The notes under the pieces: generated by a model
Database searches by the model: none
Told to the model about the DNA's origin: nothing
The model's input: the letters and a program-made list of their open reading frames with translations, nothing else
In this document: positions 1 to 7,677 of the stretch, piece by piece
Layout: each line of letters opens with the position of its first letter
How positions within the stretch are numbered: position 1 is the first letter of the stretch
NCBI GenBank assembly: GCA_903916165.1
Contig: CAIWVR010000109.1
Location: 1 to 20,652, forward strand
Direction: 5' to 3'
DNA from: an uncultured Hyphomicrobiales bacterium
Lineage (GTDB): Bacteria; Pseudomonadota; Alphaproteobacteria; Rhizobiales; Beijerinckiaceae
DNA: 20,652 nt
Made by a program: the position numbers and the translations under genes

Positions 1-384
1 CTCAGACGATCCGTGCGTGGCGGGATCAGGCGATGCGTCACCCTATTCCGCGATAGCCAGCCCAGAGCCTTGGCAATCCTTGTCTTGATTGTCCTGGGCG
101 GTGCCACGGTTAGGGGCAGCCTCCGCGTCTCCGCGCCGGACAGGCCGTCAATCAGCCGGTCTTCGCCAGCTTGGTGACGATCTCTTTCGCCTCGGGTCTC
201 GTCTTGGGTCTCCCGTAGTACTGCATCCGGCGTCACAGCCAAATTTCAGGGGGGGGAGATTTTCAGCCGGGAGGCCGTTGTCATATTACCCAAAGGGGCG
301 CAGATTTGAATCGATACCGGTGCACGGATGGTGACGCCGGACTGAAAACACGTCACTGGATGATCGAGAGGGAGGAATGTCGAT
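1..384. other. Left-edge stretch without a convincing gene
   Basis: I see no gene here with a start, ribosome site and recognisable product. Two short overlapping open frames (89-334 plus, 246-539 minus) have no family resemblance. A 10-bp inverted repeat lies at 227-236 and 331-340. A run of eight G lies near 249-257. A weak promoter-like pair (TTGTCA at 278-283, 17 bp, CAGATT at 301-306) precedes the cytochrome gene. The stretch could be debris of a mobile element, but nothing proves it. Confidence 0.4.
227..340. repeat. Inverted repeat CCGGCGTCAC / GTGACGCCGG
   Basis: The 10-base arm at 227-236 is exactly repeated in reverse complement at 331-340, with 94 bases between. The arms could be ends of a small or decayed mobile element, or a regulator site upstream of the cytochrome gene. 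No target-site duplication was evident. Ten bases in a GC-rich genome can also recur by chance. Confidence 0.3.
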
Positions 385-972
385 TTGCTGGCTTGGCGCT
401 CTGCAACAAGGCTTCTCGTCCTTTGCCTGATATCAGCTGCGGCCCACCTGACCGGCGCGAGCGCTGAGGATGCGCTCGACCGCGAGTTAAGCCAATGCGC
501 GTCATGCCACGGGCAGACGGGGCGCTCGGGCGACAGCACGATGCCGGTGATCTGGGGACAGGACGCGGCTTACATCACAAAGCAATTGAACGATTACCGC
601 GATGGCAGTCGCGACAGCCAGATCATGTCATCCATGGCTGAAGGCATTCCGCGCGCCCGCATGTCGGAAGCTGCCGAGCGGGTCGCGAAGCGACCCTGGC
701 CCGATCTTGCCGGGCCGATTTCAAAAACGCATTTGTCGGATCTTGCGCAAGCCTGCACGGCCTGTCACGGCGCAGACCTGAAAGGCGGCCAGACCGATAC
801 AGAGCCGGCACCAAGGCTTGCCGGACAGAATGAGCGTTACCTTGCGGAGCAAATGCAGGCCTTTGCTATGGCCCTGCGCGGCAATCAACCCGCGATGACA
901 TCCATGATGAGCGGCATTGATGCTGCGCAACGAGAGGCGCTGGCCCGGGAGCTCGCGCATTATTCACCATGA
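385..972 (+). CDS. Secreted diheme cytochrome c (c4/c553-like)
   Basis: A periplasmic electron carrier with two c-type haems, of the cytochrome c class I/c4 kind. The 195-residue product has an N-terminal signal peptide (hydrophobic core about residues 9-20, Ala-rich cleavage region near ASA, 25-27). Two haem-binding CxxCH motifs are present: CASCH at 38-42 and CTACH at 124-128. Each opens a roughly 85-residue half, as in tandem-domain cytochromes. The start is TTG at 385, chosen because GGAGG lies at 371-375 with ideal spacing and the signal peptide begins there. An ATG at 377 is in another frame and soon stops. The next gene, a PQQ-type sugar dehydrogenase, starts 59 bases after this stop on the same strand. 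The cytochrome is therefore the likely electron acceptor of that enzyme (inference). The class is secure; the exact partner is not. Confidence 0.88.
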   Translation: MLAWRSATRLLVLCLISAAAHLTGASAEDALDRELSQCASCHGQTGRSGDSTMPVIWGQDAAYITKQLNDYRDGSRDSQIMSSMAEGIPRARMSEAAERVAKRPWPDLAGPISKTHLSDLAQACTACHGADLKGGQTDTEPAPRLAGQNERYLAEQMQAFAMALRGNQPAMTSMMSGIDAAQREALARELAHYSP

Positions 973-1031
973 CCAATCCGCATCGCCTCACGCGATACGG
1001 CGACTTCAACAAAACAAAAATGGGGAGAGAC

Positions 1032-2384
1032 ATGCGCACAACAGCTTCAATCATGATCGTGGGGGCTTCGGCGCTTTTTGCGCCATCCTTGATGGCCGCC
1101 GAGGTTCGGACGGGACCTGCAGCTTTCGGTGATTGGCGATCGGACGCGCCCGGCGTCATGCGCAAGATCACCGCAGCTGATGTCGCGGCCCCCCTCGCCA
1201 CGCAATCAACCGCCAATCGGTCCAAGGTTATCCCCCAGCCTGCGGATGCCAAGCTCTCGACATTGGCGGGTTTTGCGGTCGCACCATTTGCGACAGACCT
1301 TCCCGGAGCGCGCGTGCTGCGCGTGGCACCGAACGGGGATATTTTCGTTTCCCAGTCGCGTCCCGAAGGCAAGGTGACCGTCCTGCGCCCATCGCAGGAT
1401 GGGTCCAGGGCCGAGCAGACATCGATGTTTGCTGATGGCATGAAAGACCCTTACGGCATGGCGTTCTATCCGCCTGGTCCGAACCCGACCTGGGTCTATG
1501 TGGCGATGCAGGGCAAGGTCGTCCGCTTTGCCTACAAGGTCGGAGACATGAAGGCCACGGGACCCGCGCAGACCATTGTCGACGATCTGATTGTCGGTCC
1601 CTCCCATTGGACGCGCGATGTCGTGTTCTCGGAAGATGGCAAAACAATGTATGTCGCCGTCGGCTCGGGCAGCAATGTCGCCACGGACACGCTGGGGCCA
1701 CGGCCTGCAGATCTTCCGGCTTTCGAGGCCAGTCACAGTCTGGGGGCCACCTGGGGCAAGGAGGAGTGGCGCGCCAACGTGCTGACGTACACCCCGGAGG
1801 GAAAGGACAAGAAGGTGTTTGCCACCGGCATTCGCAATTGTTCGGGGATGGCCATCCAGCCCGGTACGGGAACGCTTTATTGTGCGACGAACGAGCGCGA
1901 CCTGCTCGGCGACAACACGCCTCCTGATTATGTCACCAGCGTCCAGAAAGGCGGCTTCTATGGCTGGCCCTGGTTCTACATTGGTGCCCATCAGGATGAT
2001 CGTGTGGAGGGTGGTCCGCGCCCTGACCTGAAGGATAAGGTGCTGGTTCCGGACGTTCTGATTCAACCGCATTCCGCGCCGCTCGGTCTGGCCTTCAATA
2101 CGGGTTCGATGTTTCCCGCGTCCATGCGCGGGGATGCTTTCGTGGCTCTCCACGGCTCATGGAACAGGTCACTGCACACCGGATTCAAGGTTGTGCGGTT
2201 GCCGTTCAAGAACAATGCGCCGACGGGCGAGTATGAGGATTTCGTCACCGGATTTACCTCAGGCGATGAAAATGTGTGGGGCCGTCCTGTCGATGTCATT
2301 TTTGCAAAGGATGGATCGCTGCTTTTTTCCGATGATGGCAATGGCAAGATTTATCGGGTGACCGGGAATTCCGGCTCCAAGTAG
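1032..2384 (+). CDS. PQQ-dependent sugar (sorbosone-type) dehydrogenase, periplasmic
   Basis: A beta-propeller quinoprotein of the soluble glucose/L-sorbosone dehydrogenase family (COG2133 type), expected to oxidise a sugar or aldehyde in the periplasm with PQQ as cofactor. The product is 450 residues with a signal peptide ending near MAA-EV (residues 21-25). Family hallmarks are HWTRD at 192-196 (His192 is a candidate for the catalytic base), ATGIRN at 265-270, TNERDLLGDN at 286-295, GWPWFYIGAH at 311-320, HSAPLGLAF at 347-355 and ALHGSWNR at 372-379. The start is ATG 1032 because GGGGAGAG lies just upstream and the signal peptide begins there. The open frame reaches back to 969 but would overlap the cytochrome gene. 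Its preceding neighbour is a diheme cytochrome, a plausible electron acceptor. No PQQ synthesis gene is in view, so the cofactor must come from elsewhere. The exact substrate is unknown. Confidence 0.87.
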   Translation: MRTTASIMIVGASALFAPSLMAAEVRTGPAAFGDWRSDAPGVMRKITAADVAAPLATQSTANRSKVIPQPADAKLSTLAGFAVAPFATDLPGARVLRVAPNGDIFVSQSRPEGKVTVLRPSQDGSRAEQTSMFADGMKDPYGMAFYPPGPNPTWVYVAMQGKVVRFAYKVGDMKATGPAQTIVDDLIVGPSHWTRDVVFSEDGKTMYVAVGSGSNVATDTLGPRPADLPAFEASHSLGATWGKEEWRANVLTYTPEGKDKKVFATGIRNCSGMAIQPGTGTLYCATNERDLLGDNTPPDYVTSVQKGGFYGWPWFYIGAHQDDRVEGGPRPDLKDKVLVPDVLIQPHSAPLGLAFNTGSMFPASMRGDAFVALHGSWNRSLHTGFKVVRLPFKNNAPTGEYEDFVTGFTSGDENVWGRPVDVIFAKDGSLLFSDDGNGKIYRVTGNSGSK

Positions 2385-2402
2385 TTTGACGCCACGCGAC
2401 AA

Positions 2403-2429
2403 GGCGGGCCGGACTGGCCCGCCTCTTCT
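2403..2429 (+). terminator. Intrinsic terminator after the PQQ dehydrogenase
   Basis: GGCGGGCC (2403-2410) and GGCCCGCC (2416-2423) form a perfect 8-bp stem with a 5-base loop. TCTTCT follows. It begins 18 bases after the stop codon at 2384 and closes the cytochrome-dehydrogenase unit. Confidence 0.8.
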
Positions 2430-2658
2430 ACGCCCTGCGGCTTCTGGTCTTGACGCAAAGATGGACGAATCCATCTGCCCCAGGCCGATGAATCATGCAT
2501 TCACCGGCCTTGATCCTTCCGTTTTTGACCTGCAGCCTCCGATCCCCTGCTTGCATCGGTCAGGTGACAGCTTTCCAATTCGTCTCAGAACACTATTATC
2601 AATCAAAGGTTCAAGATCCATCATTGGATAGTGGGCCGCTGATTGTTTGATTTCGGAA
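2430..2658. other. Intergenic stretch without a recognised gene
   Basis: I see no recognisable coding signal on either strand between the terminator and the small-gene remnant at 2659. A TATTAT box occurs near 2592, but no good -35 partner is present, so I do not call a promoter. Confidence 0.5.
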
Positions 2659-2845
2659 ATGGCGCGGCAAAAAACAGATCAGCTTCCTTCAGACCCCATG
2701 GCGGTGGCCCTCGAAAAGATGGCAGCAACCATCGCCCGTCCGACCATGTTTGGCAGGATGTGGTGCTCCATCAGGTGAAACAGGGCTGCGACTGGCTTCG
2801 CGCATCTGCCGCATGCAAGGTGAAGCATTCAGGTCGAAAGGGTTC
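2659..2845 (+). pseudogene. Frameshifted remnant of a small protein gene (possibly phasin-like)
   Basis: An ATG at 2659 opens a natural-looking start (MARQKTDQLPSDPMAVALEK) that stops at 2778 after 39 codons. Joining the other two forward frames gives a continuing, plausible helical protein: QDVVLHQVK from about 2755, then TGLRLASRICRMQGEAF from about 2781. This points to two frameshifts in a once-intact gene truncated before the hydroxylase genes. The layout (short Met-rich N-terminus, amphipathic helices with SRICRMQ-like spacing) recalls phasin-like polyhydroxyalkanoate granule proteins. That assignment is a guess, and the three-frame reading could be coincidence. Confidence 0.3.
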
Positions 2846-2850
2846 GAAGA

Positions 2851-5241
2851 TCAAGCGTCTGCCCGCCGCATGAGACGCGCATGCTCCAGCGCGTCGAGAA
2901 TGCGCTCCGGTGTGAAGGGCTGTTGCCGGATGCTTGCGCCGAAGGGCTTGAGGGCGTCGTTCACAGCCAGCCAGACAGCCCCCATCGCACCGATCAGGCC
3001 TGCTTCACCAATCCCCTTCGCGCCCAATCGTGTAGAGCCTTCAAGGGTCTCCACATGAGCCACGGCGATATCGGGTAGTGTGTCGGCGGTCGGCAGCAGA
3101 TAGTCCGCCAGGGTGCCGTTGACGAGATTTCCGCTGTCGTCGAAAGTGCATTCCTCGAAAAGCACCGCCCCGATGCCCTGAGCAATGCCGCCGCGCACCT
3201 GCTCGTCGACCAGCAAAGGGTTGATGATGCGGCCGCAATCATCGACGGCCCATTGACGAAGGACTTTGACAAGGCCGGTCTCGACGTCGATGTCGACATA
3301 GCTCGCCTGAACGCCGTTCGAAATATAGCAGAGCTGGTTATTATGCGCGTGGCTCGCGCTCACCGCGAGCTGCACATCGAATTTCGGCGGCAGCGTATCC
3401 TGCCGGAAGTAGCCGATCCGTGCCACATCAGCGAGCGTTATGACCACCCGCCCGCTGGCACGCTCGATGACGGCGCTGTCTTTGAGATCGAGCGTTTCCG
3501 GAGCCGTCTGGCTGATCGTGGCGGCAAGTTTCAGGATGTTGTCTTTCAGGATCATTGCAGCCTTCAGGGCCGCTTCCCCGCCCGCCACAATGCCGCGCGA
3601 CGCCCAGGCACCGCCACCATAGGGCGAGATCGTGCTGTCGCCCGAGATCATGCTGACATGATCGGCCGGCATGCCGAGCGTGTCGGAGATGATCTGCGCC
3701 AGGCCGGTCAGCGTGCCCTGTCCCTGATCCGTCGTGCTGGTCACGCAACGCAGGGCACCAGAGGGTTCCAGCCGGATCGAACAGCCATCCTGTGTCGAGA
3801 TGGGTGCCTGCGAGGGGCCGTAATAGGGCGGGCCATAGGCCGTTTGTTCCACGAAGGTTGCAATGCCGATCCCTCGGTAGACGCCTTTGCTGCGCAACGC
3901 GGCCTGTTCGCGCCGGAGCGCGTCATAATCGATGAGCCCAGCCAGCTTCTCGAGGCATTCATGAAACGAAACCGTTTCGAGAAGCTGTTTTGTCGCAGTC
4001 AGGCAGGGCAGGGAATCCTTTTTGTGATAGTTGCGGCGCCTGAAATCCAGCGGGTCGATTCCGAGCGCATCGGCGGCACGGTCGGCAAGGAGTTCCGTGA
4101 TGATGCAGGCGATCGGCATGCCGACGCCGCGGTAGAGGCCGACAGGAGGCTTGTTGACGTAGAGGCTGCGCGTGCGGCCACGATAATTGTCGAAATCATA
4201 AGGCGCGCCCGCAAGCGTGATGGTCATCATGCCCTCGGCGACATTGAAGCGCAGCGGCATGCCGTAGGCACCCACGGCACCCACATCATCAACGTCCATG
4301 CCGAGGATCTCGCCCGTGCGCGCCAGCGCCATCCGCGCGCTGACCACATGATCGCGCGCCTGCGCATCCGAGACGAAGGCCTCGAGACGGTCGACGCTGA
4401 GCTTGATGGGGCGCCGCAGATAGACGCTCGCCGCCACCGTGGCGATCTCATCCATGTAAATGTTGAGCTTCATGCCGAAAGCGCCGCCAATGTCGGGCGC
4501 GATCACGCGCACCTTGTGCTCGGGGATGCGCAGGTGACGGCTGAAAACGCCTTGCATCTGGAACGGTGATTGATGCGCGTGCCAGACGGTCAGTGATCCA
4601 TCGGCGCTGTTGAAGTCGGCCACAAGTCCGCGCGTTTCGAGCGTGAGCGCGGTCTGCCGATTGAGCCGAATTTCTTCTTCTATGATAATGTCGGCCTTCG
4701 CGAATGCGTCATCGACATCGCCGCCCGTCAGTGTGAAATCGAAGGCGACATTGTCGCCCATTTCATCGTGCACGAGCTTGGCCCCGGCGAGCGCATCGGC
4801 CTGATCAAGCACGACGGGCAGGGGCTCCCAGTCGATCTCGACCAGTTCGGCCGCATCTTCGGCCAGCGCGCGGCTCTCCGCAACGACGATCGCCACGGGC
4901 TGCCCCTGCCAGACCGCCTTTGTTTCCGGCAGGATGGGTTGCGGCGGCGAGCGGTGGCCCGGCCGGTGAAGGGCGACGCCCACGAACGGCTCGCAAATCG
5001 GATTGAGCTCCCGGCCCGACAGGACCGCCGTAACGCCTTGCGCCTGGCGCGCTGCTGCGAGGTCGATCGATCTTATCAGCGCATGCGCGTGCGGACTGCG
5101 CACGAAAGCGGCGTGCAGCATGCGCGGCAGCTTGATGTCATCGACATAGCGGCCTTTCCCGGCGAGCAGGCGCTGCAACTCGAGACGCGGGATCGCCGCG
5201 CCGATGCCTGTCTCCGAGCGTTTCACGCGCGTGTCCGCCAT
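2851..5241 (-). CDS. Molybdopterin-binding large subunit, xanthine dehydrogenase/CoxL family hydroxylase
   Basis: Catalytic subunit of a three-part molybdenum hydroxylase, the partner of the 2Fe-2S and FAD subunits encoded just upstream. It carries the molybdenum-cytosine-dinucleotide cofactor and hydroxylates an electron-poor carbon using water. The 796-residue product has the aldehyde-oxidase a/b hammerhead fold first (about residues 23-135), then the Moco domains. GGAFGMK is at 252-258, the active-site loop LYRGVGMP at 369-376, and the C-terminal GIGEAGLIG supplies the catalytic Glu (about 746). True CO dehydrogenase has AYRCSFR in the loop, with the Cys that binds copper. That Cys is absent, so CO is not the substrate; a heterocycle, aldehyde or similar is more likely. 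ATG 5241 is chosen because it falls one base after the small-subunit stop with GGGAG upstream. An in-frame ATG at 5289 would overlap that gene by 47 bases. The substrate is unknown. Confidence 0.9.
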   Translation of the reverse strand: MADTRVKRSETGIGAAIPRLELQRLLAGKGRYVDDIKLPRMLHAAFVRSPHAHALIRSIDLAAARQAQGVTAVLSGRELNPICEPFVGVALHRPGHRSPPQPILPETKAVWQGQPVAIVVAESRALAEDAAELVEIDWEPLPVVLDQADALAGAKLVHDEMGDNVAFDFTLTGGDVDDAFAKADIIIEEEIRLNRQTALTLETRGLVADFNSADGSLTVWHAHQSPFQMQGVFSRHLRIPEHKVRVIAPDIGGAFGMKLNIYMDEIATVAASVYLRRPIKLSVDRLEAFVSDAQARDHVVSARMALARTGEILGMDVDDVGAVGAYGMPLRFNVAEGMMTITLAGAPYDFDNYRGRTRSLYVNKPPVGLYRGVGMPIACIITELLADRAADALGIDPLDFRRRNYHKKDSLPCLTATKQLLETVSFHECLEKLAGLIDYDALRREQAALRSKGVYRGIGIATFVEQTAYGPPYYGPSQAPISTQDGCSIRLEPSGALRCVTSTTDQGQGTLTGLAQIISDTLGMPADHVSMISGDSTISPYGGGAWASRGIVAGGEAALKAAMILKDNILKLAATISQTAPETLDLKDSAVIERASGRVVITLADVARIGYFRQDTLPPKFDVQLAVSASHAHNNQLCYISNGVQASYVDIDVETGLVKVLRQWAVDDCGRIINPLLVDEQVRGGIAQGIGAVLFEECTFDDSGNLVNGTLADYLLPTADTLPDIAVAHVETLEGSTRLGAKGIGEAGLIGAMGAVWLAVNDALKPFGASIRQQPFTPERILDALEHARLMRRADA

Positions 5242-5242
5242 G

Positions 5243-5749
5243 TCAGGCCGCTCCCGGTTTTGCGCGCAGCACGGATTCCACGGCATCAATGATGGCGTGA
5301 TAGCCGGTGCAGCGGCAAATGTTGCCGGACAGCCAGGTCCTGATCTCGTCGCGCGTCAGCATCTCGCCTGACTGCACGAGTTCGTGCGCGGCCAGCAGCA
5401 TGCCTGACGAGCAGAAGGCGCATTGCGCCGCATTATGCGCAATGAAAGCGGCGCGCAGATCGTCGAGCGCGCCCGATTCCGTCAGGCCCTCGACTGTGTC
5501 GACCCGCTTGCCATGCGCCTGCGCCGCCAGCGTGAGGCAGGAGCGTGCGGTGCAGCCGTCCAGCAGGATCGTGCAGGCGCCGCAGACGCCATGTTCACAC
5601 CCCAGATGGAGACCTGTGAGTTCGAGGTCTATGCGCAGGAAGTCGCCCAAGTGCTGCCGCGCATCGACCAGCCGCTTGATCGGCTCACCGTTCACGATCG
5701 TCTCGATGACCAATGTTTCTGAACCTATCCCGGCTCTCGCGTCGCTCAT
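5243..5749 (-). CDS. [2Fe-2S] small subunit of molybdenum hydroxylase (CoxS-like)
   Basis: The 168-residue iron-sulfur subunit passes electrons from the molybdenum centre to FAD. It has the plant-ferredoxin-type cluster ligands Cys51, 56, 59 and 71 (CEHGVCGAC plus a Cys 12 residues on). The all-alpha domain carries the second set, Cys110 and 113 (QCAFCSSGM) and Cys145 and 147 (CRCTGY). All eight ligands are present, so the protein should be functional. The start ATG at 5749 overlaps the end of the FAD-subunit gene by 4 bases (ATGA). Its stop lies one base from the large-subunit ATG. Such coupling indicates equal translation of the three subunits. Length and motif spacing are normal for CoxS/XdhC-type subunits. 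Confidence 0.94.
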   Translation of the reverse strand: MSDARAGIGSETLVIETIVNGEPIKRLVDARQHLGDFLRIDLELTGLHLGCEHGVCGACTILLDGCTARSCLTLAAQAHGKRVDTVEGLTESGALDDLRAAFIAHNAAQCAFCSSGMLLAAHELVQSGEMLTRDEIRTWLSGNICRCTGYHAIIDAVESVLRAKPGAA

Positions 5750-6606
5750 CTCGGCCTCGTCAGTGAATTGATGACCCGCCGCGTGAGGACTTCCGCCATC
5801 TTCATCCGCGTGTCACCACGCAGGCCGGGGATGTCGCTCGGCGACATGTCCTGCCGCAAGGCGTCAGCATAGAGCATTGCATCCGCAAGCGGCACATGTG
5901 CCTTGTCGAGCGCGTCCATCACATGAACCGCCGTGCGTGCATGGTCGCTGCAGCCAAGATAGACGAGACGCGGAGCAACGAGCCTCTCCTGGTCGATGCG
6001 TGTGCACACGACGAGGCCGACGAGCGCAAAGTCGCCATGCCTGCGCGCCAGTTCTCCGAAGCCTGTGACCATGTCGGGCGAGGGGATCGGCGCTTCGATC
6101 CGCAGGATCAACTCGCCAGGCTGCAGCGCGGTTTCGAGCAGGCCGACAAAGAAATCTTCTGCCGCGATGGAGCGCTCGCCGCGCGTGCTCGCGACGATGA
6201 TGCGCGCCTCCAGCGCAACCATGGTGGCCGGCCATTCGGCGGCGGGATCTGCATAGGCGAGGCTGCCGCCGATCGTGCCACGGTTGCGGATAGCCACATG
6301 CGCAATATGAGCGCCGACGTCGCAGAGGAGGGGAATTCGGTTTCGAATGACCGGGCTGCGCAGGATCTCGGCATGCCGCGTCGCCGCGCCAATGCGCACG
6401 ACCCCGTCGGCCTCATCAATTCCCCGCAGTTCGGCCAGGTCGCCGATGTCGACGATATGAGTGGGCGACGACAGCCGCATGTTGAGGGCCGCGAGCAGGC
6501 TCTGTCCGCCCGCCATGGGCACGGCGTCCGGGCCGGCGTCCTGAAGCGCGCGCAGCGCAGCCGAGACCGAGCCAGGGCGGAGATAGCGGACGTTCCGGGC
6601 CTTCAC
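5746..6606 (-). CDS. FAD-binding medium subunit of molybdenum hydroxylase (CoxM-like)
   Basis: The flavin subunit completes the L-S-M enzyme and hands electrons to an acceptor. The FAD-contact motifs are AGGQSLL at residues 32-38 and TIGGSLAYADPAAE at 111-124, followed by the usual C-terminal CO-dehydrogenase flavoprotein domain. Length is 286 residues, normal for the family. I choose GTG at 6606. It is preceded six bases earlier by GGGGAG (6618-6613), and the protein then begins KARNVRYLRPGS, the usual family start. The in-frame ATG at 6657 has no ribosome site and would sit inside an inverted repeat. It is the first gene of the M-S-L operon, divergent from the ABC importer. Confidence 0.9.
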   Translation of the reverse strand: MKARNVRYLRPGSVSAALRALQDAGPDAVPMAGGQSLLAALNMRLSSPTHIVDIGDLAELRGIDEADGVVRIGAATRHAEILRSPVIRNRIPLLCDVGAHIAHVAIRNRGTIGGSLAYADPAAEWPATMVALEARIIVASTRGERSIAAEDFFVGLLETALQPGELILRIEAPIPSPDMVTGFGELARRHGDFALVGLVVCTRIDQERLVAPRLVYLGCSDHARTAVHVMDALDKAHVPLADAMLYADALRQDMSPSDIPGLRGDTRMKMAEVLTRRVINSLTRPR

Positions 6607-6653
6607 CGGTTTCTCCCCATCATGCGATGAGCGGACAATTCGACACCCTTCCG

Positions 6654-6691
6654 ACATTGTTCAATTTTTGAGACAGACTATCGAACAACGT
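6654..6691. promoter_or_regulatory. Imperfect 12-bp inverted repeat, candidate operator
   Basis: ACATTGTTCAAT at 6654-6665 and, in reverse complement, ACGTTGTTCGAT from 6680-6691 match at 10 of 12 positions with 14 bases between. The repeat lies 48-85 bases upstream of the FAD-subunit GTG, in the divergent region shared with the ABC importer. It is a plausible dimeric regulator site controlling the hydroxylase and perhaps both directions. No regulator gene lies beside it, so the binding protein is unknown. Confidence 0.4.
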
Positions 6692-6933
6692 CCCGCAGGC
6701 AAGGGCAAACCGGGCCTCGCACATAATGTCTTGGCCTTGGTCGTGGCCTTGCCTCCCGCTAAAAGCGGCACCTTTGGTATTTTCGCGCTTGCAGGCGGGT
6801 CCTGCCCGTGGTGTATTTTTATTGTGACACGTCGCTTCAATGGCATCCGGCCGGAGGCTGACAGAATGGTGCGTGGATGAACCAGCAACGAGCCCGGATC
6901 TGCGCCGCCGTCCCCGAATGCGTGGGGTGCTGA

Positions 6934-7665
6934 TTGTCGCAGCCGCCTCCTGATCCTCTCCTGAAGATCACCAGCCTCGCCAGTGGCTATGGCGATGTGC
7001 AGGTGCTGTGGGGCATCGACCTGACCGTCGGGCGTGACGAGATCGTCGCCATTGTCGGGCCGAACGGAGCGGGCAAGACGACCCTGCTGCACACGATTTC
7101 CGGCATGATCCAAGCGAAGCAGGGGACAATCGTCTTCGATGGCGAGGACATCACGCGCAGCACCCCGGATTTGATCGTGAAACGGCAGCTGATCCAGGTC
7201 CCCGAGGGGCGACGGCTGTTTCCGACCCTCACGGTGAGGGACAATCTTCTCCTCGGTGCCTATGCGCGCGAGGACAGCAAGCAGGACATCAAGCGCGACC
7301 TCGACTTCGTCTATTCGATCTTTCCCGTTCTCGCCGAGCGCTCCGACCAGGTCGCGACCAGCATGTCGGGTGGCGAGCAGCAGATGTGCGCGATCGGTCG
7401 CGGCATCATGGCGAAGCCGAAGTTGCTTCTGATCGACGAGCTTTCTCTCGGGCTCGCGCCCCGTGCGGTGGAGCTGCTTGCGCAGAGCCTCGTGTCGATC
7501 AATGAGGGGGGCATTGCGATCCTTCTCGTCGAGCAGGATGTCATCACGGCCTTTGAGCTGGCTCATTCGGCCTATGTCATCGAATCCGGTCGTGTCCGCA
7601 TGTCGGGCCCGACGGGCGTATTGATGGAAGATCCATCGCTAAAAGCCGCCTATATGGGCCTTTGA
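6934..7665 (+). CDS. livF: ABC transporter ATP-binding protein, LivF family
   Basis: One of two ATPases of a branched-chain-amino-acid-type (HAAT) importer, acting at the inner membrane face. In its 243 residues, Walker A is GPNGAGKTT (42-50), the ABC signature MSGGEQQ (144-150) and Walker B LLLIDEL (164-170, Asp168 and Glu169). Short length and LSLGLAP after Walker B are typical of LivF. TTG at 6934 is the only reasonable start: an in-frame TGA lies immediately before it, and GGGG at 6924-6927 can serve as ribosome site. It is first in a five-gene operon, an unusual order since livF is often last. Twelve bases separate its stop from the receptor gene. The importer type is secure; leucine-type substrates are not implied, since this family also carries aromatics, amides and urea. 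Confidence 0.9.
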   Translation: MSQPPPDPLLKITSLASGYGDVQVLWGIDLTVGRDEIVAIVGPNGAGKTTLLHTISGMIQAKQGTIVFDGEDITRSTPDLIVKRQLIQVPEGRRLFPTLTVRDNLLLGAYAREDSKQDIKRDLDFVYSIFPVLAERSDQVATSMSGGEQQMCAIGRGIMAKPKLLLIDELSLGLAPRAVELLAQSLVSINEGGIAILLVEQDVITAFELAHSAYVIESGRVRMSGPTGVLMEDPSLKAAYMGL

Positions 7666-7677
7666 AGGAGGGTTGTC

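Noticed and set aside
377..430. ATG at 377 as start of the cytochrome gene
   Set aside because: It is in a different frame and stops after 17 codons; TTG 385 gives the signal peptide and haem motifs.
1206..2153. 315-codon minus-strand frame opposite the PQQ dehydrogenase
   Set aside because: Composition is Arg/His-rich, with no ribosome site or motif; the plus strand carries the real gene.
3253..4569. 438-codon open frame on the plus strand opposite the molybdopterin subunit
   Set aside because: It is a GC-driven antisense shadow: Arg/His/Asp-rich with no family motif, while the minus strand encodes an intact, motif-complete subunit.
5896..6630. Plus-strand frame opposite the FAD subunit
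   Set aside because: Antisense shadow with no recognisable product; the FAD motifs on the minus strand are intact.
6757..6768. CCGCT-AA-AGCGG hairpin in the divergent region as terminator
   Set aside because: Short stem and no T run follows on either strand.
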